The notes under the pieces are model-generated. The model worked only from the letters and a program-made list of their open reading frames with translations. It had not been told where the DNA came from and searched no databases. Both the position numbers and the translations under genes were made by a program. A stretch of DNA of 6,989 nt from Chitinophagales bacterium (lineage in GTDB: Bacteria; Bacteroidota; Bacteroidia; Chitinophagales; JAHDHT01): assembly GCA_020631175.1 (NCBI GenBank), contig JAHDHT010000095.1:5746-12734 (forward strand). The letters run 5' to 3'. Within the stretch, counting starts at the first letter, position 1. Each line of letters starts with the position of its first letter. This document shows positions 1-6,332 of this stretch, piece after piece.

Positions 1-3000
1 GCGAATAAAATATCCTGGAATAACTTTTTCCTTCCAACTTTAGCTGCAATTTCTTCCAATACTTTTAAACCATGAATTTCTAAATCTGAAAGTGTGAAAT
101 CAATAATAGCATTGGTATGTTCAGGTACTATCCCTTTTCCATCGTTTCTAACACTCGAATTAAAATTCATATCCATATTTAGTACGCCTTCTAATTTTTC
201 TGAACGCTGTAATTCTTCGATCCCAAAATAATCAAGGCTTTCAACGAAACCCAATAAATTTAAATCTGTGGTTTGTAAAGTAGAAGTAAAGGGAATTTCA
301 CTTGCTTTATCTAAATCAAAAATGGCATTAAGGTTAATAGATCCGTCCTGAAAATTAAATCCTGTATTTTCTAAAACTAAATCTTTACTATTCTCTATTT
401 TACATCTTGTTTGAAGATTTGTTATTTCTAATCGCTGATTGAAAACAAATGAACCAACACTTACTTCCAAATCAGGATTAAAGGTTGTGAGTAAGCCGGA
501 AACCATTTCTTTCATTTGTTCGTATGAAGCTTTTTTTATCACACCTGGTCTGGGTACAGCATTCATTTTATTTTTATCATTCAGATAAGTAAACAAACCG
601 GCAATTTCAAACCAGCGAATTCTGTCCGTATGAATTTTAGCTTTTGATTTTATTGTTTTACCTGTGTTTTCAATTAGAATCGCGCTTAAGCTCTCTAAAG
701 CGCCGTTTGCTGTAATACTTGTATTACTAATCGGTGAATTAATCAATAAATCCAAATTGGCATTATCGTCAATTGCATTAAGTTTTATGTACGACATTGG
801 AAAGGTAACATCTGCATCTACATAATAAATCTCCGCATTGTCTAAACTAAAATTAACCTTTGAGTTCTGAATTAATTCTTTTTTTGAAGTTACATTTCCT
901 CTAAAATCAAAACTCACATCAAAAGTACCTGTTGGATTAAATATAAAATTCTCCGTATTGAAAAAGTCATTAAACAAAAATGGGTCACCTGTTAAACTTA
1001 AAGTTGTATTGAAATTTGCGTCTTGTGTGTTTTTAGTGTTTTGCGGACTAATATCCACTCTTCCCGAAAAACGCTGATTGTTTTTGCTAGCAAATTCAAT
1101 GGTACCATAACAAGTATTATATAATAGACCTTTTACATCGTCAAGATCACCGGTAAGATTAATTTTAATATCCATATCATCCGGATATTGTTTAAATTCC
1201 CTTAAAAGATCTATTTCGAGATAATCTAAATCCTGAATGATCTCCTGAAAATTAATTGATCGCGCATCAATACTAAATTTGACAGCAGATACGTCTTCTC
1301 TTTCTAAGTCTAACTCGGCATTAAAGTCAAGTTTAGCATCTCCAATTCTGAATTGAGTTTGATCTAAAACAACTGTAGTGGGGTTTTTATATCGAATTCT
1401 GGATTTAAAATCTTTAAAATCTAACTGATCATAATATTTAAAATTCTCAACTGCAAATTCAATCTCCGGTTTGAATTTATCATACATACCCTTAATTGTT
1501 CTTTTTAAAGATTGCTTTTTTTCCAGATTAGATTTTTCAGATTTAAAAGCCGAGCCACTTGCAGCGAAAATATTTACAAAATCAGACCAGCTTAATTCCT
1601 TTGCATAAAAATCCACATCACTATCTACATTAAAATCATCCGTATTGAAAATTATGTCTACCACATTTTCGACTGCTCCTGATAAGAAATAGTTGTTTAA
1701 ATTATCAATGGTATTTCCTACTACTTTGAAGTTGGCTTCATTAGCTGCTTTATTTAACTCCAACAGATCAAAAGAAAACAGAACATCTCCGGGACCATAA
1801 TAAATTTCCAAATCATCTAAATTTAGAGCGGCTTTACTTTTAATAAATGCTGCTTTAAGATCAGAAATATTACCATTTACATCTGCTAACAATTTAAACT
1901 TCCCATCCCGAAAGATAAACTCATCATTTTCCAACCACTTACTCATTTTAGCAGCTTCTCCGGAAACATTAATTTTGGATTGAACAGTAGCTTTATCAAT
2001 TGGGTTAGAATACACCTTTGCTTCATCTGAGTATATATCAAACATGTCATACTTTAAAGCGATATCTTTTATAAAGATCGACATCTCATCTTTTGATGAA
2101 TTAATGTATTGACCTTCTTCTTCTTTTCTATTAATCAAATAACCGGTTAAATTAGATCGTTTAAACAGGTAATCTCCTACTTTCAGTTTATTATCTTCTA
2201 ATTGAAATTTCACTCTAACCAAAGCAGGACTTTCGGGATACAATGAGATATATGTTTCCGTCTTAAATGGTTTACTTAACTCATAATAAGAAAGTTGTTG
2301 AACACTCTTTTCATTTAAAAAAGTGTTCAATTCTTCTAATGCTGACTTCTCAGATTTCAATACAAAAGTTGTACTATCCGATTTGTTCAAATTGATTTTA
2401 GCGTCAAATTCAAATATGCTTTTGTTCAGAAATAGTTCTTCCGTTTTTAGCTTAACAAAATCGGGTTCTATTGATAGCAATAGTTCAGACTCTAAATGTG
2501 AATCCTTCAAAAATGTCTGTTGATTTTCGCCCAGTGTTAACTCGCGAACTAAAGCACTTAAGTCAACTTCCAGCTCATTAAGGTTTTCAATTCCATTAAT
2601 CTCAGTCTGTAAATAGTGTATCTCAGCCAAAATCTTTAGATTTTTTACAGAATCGATTTGATTTAACAATACTCTTTCAAAATTCAAATCAACATCATCA
2701 AGGTTCACATCAACATCCGCAGTTCTGTTGGGTGGAGATTGTGAAAGGTTGCTCTTAATAATAGATTTTATGTTCTGGTAATTATCCGCAAATCGAATAA
2801 TATTAATTTCCCCATTTGTAAAGTCAATTTTTTTCAGTTTTAATCTTTTTTTTCTCCATGCCGCTAAAGAGAAATAAATACTGATTTCTTCGAAATCAAT
2901 AGCAGAAATTTTATGTTCCTCAAATTTTTTATCATTTAGCTGAACATTTTTCAGTGTCAGACAAAATCTTGGGAAACCTTTTATAACACTTATTTGAGCA

Positions 3001-3194
3001 TCATCAAATTTAATATCTCCGTTTTTTAGAAAACCTATACTATTGATGATGCTATCCTGATTATTGCGAATATAATTTTGAAGTAAAAAAATACTTAAAA
3101 AAAATAACACGATAAGCAACACTAATCCGATAAGAGAAAAGCGAGCTAATCCGGACTTATACCATTTTTTTTTATGTGTTGTTTCAGCTGTCAC
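1..3194 (-). CDS. AsmA-like inner-membrane-anchored envelope protein (C-terminus outside window)
   Basis: The frame is open without a stop for 1064 codons from a GTG at 3194 and leaves the window at base 1. A Lys-rich cytoplasmic start (H7-KKK-W11) leads into one membrane helix at about residues 19-38, and the rest is predicted to be periplasmic. Residues 66-87 (AQISVIKGFPRF, then LTLKNVQL) and the following block that ends in KKIDFTNGEI are typical of the N-terminal AsmA domain in Bacteroidota. Beta-rich segments with a recurring G-x-(L/I/V)-x-D-(L/V)-K theme follow, near residues 440 and 680, with a weaker copy near 765. The last 125 residues (DLNLLGFVESL, then LEGVLNMDMNF) resemble the AsmA C-terminal region. 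AsmA/TamB-family proteins form long hydrophobic grooves linked to phospholipid transport or outer-membrane homeostasis; that role is inferred here. GTG is the only plausible start, because an in-frame TGA lies just upstream and no ATG precedes the helix. A terminator separates it from the upstream operon. Confidence 0.85.
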   Translation of the reverse strand, partial: MTAETTHKKKWYKSGLARFSLIGLVLLIVLFFLSIFLLQNYIRNNQDSIINSIGFLKNGDIKFDDAQISVIKGFPRFCLTLKNVQLNDKKFEEHKISAIDFEEISIYFSLAAWRKKRLKLKKIDFTNGEINIIRFADNYQNIKSIIKSNLSQSPPNRTADVDVNLDDVDLNFERVLLNQIDSVKNLKILAEIHYLQTEINGIENLNELEVDLSALVRELTLGENQQTFLKDSHLESELLLSIEPDFVKLKTEELFLNKSIFEFDAKINLNKSDSTTFVLKSEKSALEELNTFLNEKSVQQLSYYELSKPFKTETYISLYPESPALVRVKFQLEDNKLKVGDYLFKRSNLTGYLINRKEEEGQYINSSKDEMSIFIKDIALKYDMFDIYSDEAKVYSNPIDKATVQSKINVSGEAAKMSKWLENDEFIFRDGKFKLLADVNGNISDLKAAFIKSKAALNLDDLEIYYGPGDVLFSFDLLELNKAANEANFKVVGNTIDNLNNYFLSGAVENVVDIIFNTDDFNVDSDVDFYAKELSWSDFVNIFAASGSAFKSEKSNLEKKQSLKRTIKGMYDKFKPEIEFAVENFKYYDQLDFKDFKSRIRYKNPTTVVLDQTQFRIGDAKLDFNAELDLEREDVSAVKFSIDARSINFQEIIQDLDYLEIDLLREFKQYPDDMDIKINLTGDLDDVKGLLYNTCYGTIEFASKNNQRFSGRVDISPQNTKNTQDANFNTTLSLTGDPFLFNDFFNTENFIFNPTGTFDVSFDFRGNVTSKKELIQNSKVNFSLDNAEIYYVDADVTFPMSYIKLNAIDDNANLDLLINSPISNTSITANGALESLSAILIENTGKTIKSKAKIHTDRIRWFEIAGLFTYLNDKNKMNAVPRPGVIKKASYEQMKEMVSGLLTTFNPDLEVSVGSFVFNQRLEITNLQTRCKIENSKDLVLENTGFNFQDGSINLNAIFDLDKASEIPFTSTLQTTDLNLLGFVESLDYFGIEELQRSEKLEGVLNMDMNFNSSVRNDGKGIVPEHTNAIIDFTLSDLEIHGLKVLEEIAAKVGRKKLFQDILF
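3165..3173 (-). repeat. A9 homopolymer in the sixth-to-eleventh codon region of the AsmA-like gene
   Basis: A run of nine A on the coding strand encodes Lys8-Lys10, just before Trp11 and the membrane helix. Two more runs, A8 (T8 on the coding strand, 3097-3104) and A7 (T7 on the coding strand, 3085-3091), lie in the helix-coding segment. A one-base slip in the first run would destroy the frame within a few codons. In a genome this AT-rich such runs are common, so this is a structural observation and not evidence of phase variation. Confidence 0.5.
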
Positions 3195-3223
3195 AGGAAG
3201 ATAACAAGATAACCATATTAAGC

Positions 3224-3256
3224 TAAAATTATCGGTATCCGTTCAGTTTAACTAAA
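3224..3256 (-). promoter_or_regulatory. Candidate Bacteroidota-type promoter for the AsmA-like gene
   Basis: On the minus strand, TAATTTTA (3231-3224) matches the Bacteroidota -7 consensus TAnnTTTG at all but the last fixed position. TTTA (3256-3253), 21 nt upstream, is a one-mismatch match to the -33 TTTG element. Transcription would start near 3217 and give a leader of about 20 nt before the GTG at 3194. The location is right, since the site sits between the operon terminator and the start codon. The match is weak, however, and AT-rich DNA gives such hits by chance. Confidence 0.25.
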
Positions 3257-3262
3257 CGAAAA

Positions 3263-3287
3263 GAGCCTGATTATTAAAATCAGGCTC
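3263..3287 (-). terminator. Intrinsic terminator of the three-gene operon
   Basis: A perfect 10-bp inverted repeat, GAGCCTGATT (3263-3272) and AATCAGGCTC (3278-3287), encloses a 5-nt loop. Read on the minus strand, the stem is followed directly by TTTTCGTTT, a reasonable U-rich tract. The plus-strand exit has no T run, so it should act in the minus direction only. It lies about 60 nt after the stop codon of the propeller lipoprotein gene and upstream of the AsmA-like start, so it separates the two transcription units. Confidence 0.85.
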
Positions 3288-3298
3288 CTTGCTTATAA

Positions 3299-3322
3299 AA
3301 GATTTACATTTTCATAAATCTT
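3299..3322 (-). repeat. AT-rich inverted repeat upstream of the terminator
   Basis: AAGATTTA (3299-3306) and TAAATCTT (3315-3322) form an 8-bp stem with an 8-nt loop. The hairpin lies 11 nt before the main terminator in transcription order and exits into TTTATAAG. It could be a weak accessory terminator or a 3'-end stabilising hairpin. The stem holds only one G-C pair, so it may not fold stably. Confidence 0.45.
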
Positions 3323-3337
3323 GGGGTGTTTGGGGTG
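3321..3337 (-). repeat. 8-bp tandem direct repeat after the operon's last stop codon
   Basis: TTGGGGTG occurs at 3321-3328 and again at 3330-3337, separated by a single T. The minus-strand transcript reads CACCCCAA twice. It is the most G/C-dense stretch of an otherwise AT-rich spacer and begins 11 nt past the stop of the lipoprotein gene. No function is recognised. Confidence 0.55.
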
Positions 3338-3348
3338 ACAGTTTTGTT

Positions 3349-4623
3349 TTAAATGTCAGGGAGTTCGAAGCAGTAGAGGTAATCCTGATCATTTGAATAT
3401 AATAATCCGTTTACAGAATCAATTGCAACATCGAACCGATTAAATGACTGCAAAGGTTGATCAATTCTAAATCTTAACCTACCATTTTCGAGGTTATAAA
3501 AATTGATTTGATTAGATGCCATTACAAGATAATTATTCCAAATTTCTATGCCTTGTATGTAGCCATCAGTATCCTTTTGCCAAAATATTGAACCATCGTC
3601 TTTGTTTAAAACGGTAACAAATCCAGCATTGCTACCAAAGATTAATTTATTACCGTAAGATATAAAATCTGTAATAGCACTGACTTGATCAAAAGTTGGA
3701 TACTGATAGTTCCAATTTCTAACTCCATTCTCTATATCAATACTTGAAACTCCATGATGATTTAACACAAACATCGCATTATAATTTTCATCGATTAAAG
3801 GCTTTAATGGAAAGCCGACATTATTATCCGGATCGTCAACTCGCCAAAGCATTTCATTTTCAGTCAAATTATAACACATATATTGATATATATTTTTGTT
3901 ATCACTATTTACATAACTTTTAAAACCATTCATGAAAAGCAATGACTCATTATTTTCATTTATATGTAGTGCTGCTTGAGAAATATCAGTATAAGAGTTT
4001 TCAGAATCGGTTAATCGAAGTACTTCCTCACAATTCATATTAGTAGGATCAAACTTTAAAACAACACTTGAAACCTTATCTGAAGCGTTCTTAACTAATC
4101 CGGATATTAAGTACCCTATATCAGTTTCTACCCATCTGTTGACATAATTACATTCAATCATTTCAGGTATACAATCGCATAAATCTAACTGATTTAGTAT
4201 AGCCCCCGAATTCATGTCAATTTGATGTATAACGTCATTTCTATAGAAATAAAGATTCCCATTTTTGATAGTTGAATTAGTTTTAAGCATGTTAAAATTT
4301 AATCCATCATATTTTTCCCACAAAAAGTTCCCGTTTGTATCGAAAGCATTTAGCACGTACCATGAATCAAAAAAACTGTCTCCTTCTATTTTTGAAAAAA
4401 TTATGGTTTCATCATCTAAAAAGATAGGTGACGCACTTGCTATAACATCACTTGCGGAAAATGGGACTAAAACTCTCCATAAATATTCATCGTTATAAGA
4501 GACCGTATCATGAGGTAATATTATTTCTTCAGAATCATTTATGATCTCCGGAATTATTTCAGCTTCCTTTTTACATGAAAAGATTAATAGCAATAAGAAT
4601 AATATCAATAAATTATTTTTCAT
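3349..4623 (-). CDS. Surface or periplasmic lipoprotein with a predicted eight-bladed PQQ-like beta-propeller
   Basis: This 424-residue protein starts with a lipoprotein signal peptide: K2, a Leu/Ile/Phe core (5-15), and a lipobox-like IFSC with the lipidated cysteine at 17. The mature protein begins CKKEAE; a Lys/acidic stretch here is compatible with the lipoprotein export signals known in Bacteroidota, so surface display is possible. The rest contains PQQ-like strand-turn-strand repeats (hydrophobic strand, D/N-x-x-[ND]-G turn, then strand, often with Trp) at about 91-107, 132-147, 188-206, 246-264, 292-310, 336-354 and 373-391. The C-terminal YLYCFEL may pair with the N-terminal LWRVLV (48-53) to close an eighth blade. 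There is no quinone-dehydrogenase active-site signature, so a binding or scaffold role, as in BamB-like proteins, is more likely than catalysis. Its ATG overlaps the hydrolase stop, which implies coupled expression and a shared function. Confidence 0.85.
   Translation of the reverse strand: MKNNLLILFLLLLIFSCKKEAEIIPEIINDSEEIILPHDTVSYNDEYLWRVLVPFSASDVIASASPIFLDDETIIFSKIEGDSFFDSWYVLNAFDTNGNFLWEKYDGLNFNMLKTNSTIKNGNLYFYRNDVIHQIDMNSGAILNQLDLCDCIPEMIECNYVNRWVETDIGYLISGLVKNASDKVSSVVLKFDPTNMNCEEVLRLTDSENSYTDISQAALHINENNESLLFMNGFKSYVNSDNKNIYQYMCYNLTENEMLWRVDDPDNNVGFPLKPLIDENYNAMFVLNHHGVSSIDIENGVRNWNYQYPTFDQVSAITDFISYGNKLIFGSNAGFVTVLNKDDGSIFWQKDTDGYIQGIEIWNNYLVMASNQINFYNLENGRLRFRIDQPLQSFNRFDVAIDSVNGLLYSNDQDYLYCFELPDI
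4620..4623 (-). promoter_or_regulatory. ATGA stop-start overlap (translational coupling)
   Basis: On the minus strand the four bases read ATGA: the TGA ends the hydrolase gene and the ATG starts the lipoprotein gene. The sequence just upstream (ACTTCATTAAG) has no clear Shine-Dalgarno motif, so initiation by ribosomes finishing the hydrolase is plausible. The signal peptide right after the ATG supports it as the true start. Confidence 0.75.
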
Positions 4624-6320
4624 CTTAATGAAGTTTCAAAATATGAATAGTTTAAATTTATATTTAGATCTCCTTGTAATAGTAAATCCAAAAATGCTTT
4701 AGTTTGTTGCGTGTTTTTTAATTCAAAATGATTGTTTTGAGGGAATTCAACATTTACAGCTGCCCCCCACATATCAATCGTCTCCGTCCGATTCATTCCT
4801 TTAGCTGAATATGCAGGCACTATTCCATCTGTAGTATACACATCCTGAACCGTCCAAAAATTTGGGATATTCTCGCAGTAGACTCCTGCATCATCACTGC
4901 ATTGATCTGCCAGATCAAATACAATTACAGGCTGATTAGGATCACATAGACATTCATAATTAGCCGGTGTAATATAAGGTGGAGAAATGGAACCGGTAAT
5001 TATTCCAAAGTTTGTATTAAAGTCTTCCAAATAATTAATGCCTGTTTGATAAGCTGCTTCAACAGCTAAAGCAGCATCCCTCAATTCTTCAGCATTGCCA
5101 AATACTGCCGGATCAAAATTATCTACATTATCAATCAATAAATCCAATTCTAATTGATGCTCTTCTTTAATTAATTCCCATTCAGTTTGCTTCGCATTAT
5201 AAATATTAAGTAATTGATTCCATAGTAATATGGTAGAATTATCCAGATTCGGATTAATAAAAGCACCTTCATCATTAATGTCATTTACTGCGTGATGTAA
5301 AACCCGAAGAGCTGCTTCATCTGTATTCTCGGTACCGTAAACAGCAATCTTATTTCCATCCAGAAAACTATCATCATAGTTATTCAATTCATGAATTTCA
5401 GAGCCTACAGCATTTGTTAAAGACTGCGCAATCGGAGCCATATTACCGGCAGCAAACTTTTCAAGCACGATCACAGATGCCGGTGAAACAACATCCAGTA
5501 TTTTGTTAATATTATTGGTGCTTAAAACAGAACTTGCGATTGTTTGAGTCATTACATTTTTTAAATCAGATACAATACCTGCAAAAATTCCGGACTTATC
5601 AGGTTCATCTAATTCGATTCCAAGAATATCTCCCAATAAAGAACCAAAAATACTTTCACCGGCTTCCGTCATCGGGCCAAGCGCCATTGCAGAAACTCCT
5701 GTTGCAGCTAATAACTTTATCTCTTCAAAATTATCAACCATTTTTGATCCGCTATGACTCGATCCTAATGTTACAATCCCTCCAAGGTAACGTTCATCAT
5801 CTGGCACGTTCGTATCATTAGCTAATTTGTCAGTAGCTTTAGCAACAATTCCTCCTAGTGAATGTCCAACTGCAAAATTATCTCTTGGTTCTGCATCCGG
5901 CACTAAAAATGGCTGTAATGAACTTCCTTGAATTTGTGTAATTCCCAATACTTCTGCTGCTGCAGCTGTTAAATTTCCCGCCTGAGTATATGTGATTAAA
6001 TCAGTTGCTTGCACTTTATAGTTGACAACAACATAGGCATGTGCATTGGCAAAAGCATCTTCATCTCCACCTAAACCATGTAACCACCAGATCATTCGTT
6101 CATTTTCACCGCTTGCAACATCTACTTCTTCAAGTTCGATATCAAAAGGCTGCCCGGCATCAAAATCTATTTGAAAATCATTTTCGTTGTTATTTTGAAT
6201 TTCTTCAAATGATACATTATCAATTGAAAATAATCCATCCGCATCTGCACAATCATTTTGTGCTGCTAAAATCCCTGTTATCAGGATTAGTACTATTGTT
6301 AGTTTAATTTTAGTTTTCAT
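4620..6320 (-). CDS. Secreted alpha/beta hydrolase (lipase/esterase-like) with large insertions
   Basis: The 566-residue protein has a Sec signal peptide (KTKIK, hydrophobic 8-18, likely cleavage after A20) and no lipobox. The oxyanion-type strand end WWLHGLGG (78-85) and the nucleophile elbow GHSLGG (152-157, Ser154) are clear. TTDGIVPAYSA (496-506) provides the likely catalytic Asp498 and NNHFELKN (529-536) the likely His531, which completes the triad. The span from Ser to Asp is about 340 residues, well above a minimal hydrolase. It holds a hydrophobic helical cap (about 196-320), a strand-like KIAVYGTEN (323-331), a long helical segment (about 360-436) and a Cys-containing segment (C457, C459, C474, C482; also C24) that could form disulfides. 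No T9SS sorting domain is visible at the C-terminus. An ester or lipid substrate is inferred from the fold only. The gene starts 12 nt after the T9SS cargo gene and overlaps the lipoprotein gene by 4 nt. Confidence 0.85.
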   Translation of the reverse strand: MKTKIKLTIVLILITGILAAQNDCADADGLFSIDNVSFEEIQNNNENDFQIDFDAGQPFDIELEEVDVASGENERMIWWLHGLGGDEDAFANAHAYVVVNYKVQATDLITYTQAGNLTAAAAEVLGITQIQGSSLQPFLVPDAEPRDNFAVGHSLGGIVAKATDKLANDTNVPDDERYLGGIVTLGSSHSGSKMVDNFEEIKLLAATGVSAMALGPMTEAGESIFGSLLGDILGIELDEPDKSGIFAGIVSDLKNVMTQTIASSVLSTNNINKILDVVSPASVIVLEKFAAGNMAPIAQSLTNAVGSEIHELNNYDDSFLDGNKIAVYGTENTDEAALRVLHHAVNDINDEGAFINPNLDNSTILLWNQLLNIYNAKQTEWELIKEEHQLELDLLIDNVDNFDPAVFGNAEELRDAALAVEAAYQTGINYLEDFNTNFGIITGSISPPYITPANYECLCDPNQPVIVFDLADQCSDDAGVYCENIPNFWTVQDVYTTDGIVPAYSAKGMNRTETIDMWGAAVNVEFPQNNHFELKNTQQTKAFLDLLLQGDLNINLNYSYFETSLR

Positions 6321-6332
6321 TGTTTTGGGCTT

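Noticed and set aside
2323..2523. Plus-strand open frame of 66 codons
   Set aside because: It lies wholly inside the AsmA-like gene on the opposite strand, has Ser/Asn-rich low-complexity content and no export or domain signal.
3246..3257. 12-bp near-palindrome GTTTAACTAAAC upstream of the AsmA-like gene, considered as an operator
   Set aside because: Only 5-bp arms with a 2-bp centre, built from A/T-rich sequence; expected by chance, and no regulator gene is nearby.
4265..4498. Plus-strand open frame of 77 codons
   Set aside because: Antisense to the propeller lipoprotein gene, whose repeats and signal peptide are clear; no recognisable motif.
3349..4623. Assignment of the lipoprotein as a PQQ-dependent dehydrogenase
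   Set aside because: The propeller repeats fit, but the catalytic and quinone-binding signatures are not visible and the repeats are degenerate.
5534..5821. Plus-strand open frame of 95 codons
   Set aside because: Antisense to the hydrolase cap region; its Gln/Leu/His-rich composition is the usual mirror of a coding strand.
6041..6307. Plus-strand His/Leu-rich open frame of 88 codons
   Set aside because: Antisense to the hydrolase signal peptide and oxyanion region. The histidines come from reverse reading of Asn/Asp/Glu-rich coding, so it is not a metal-binding protein.
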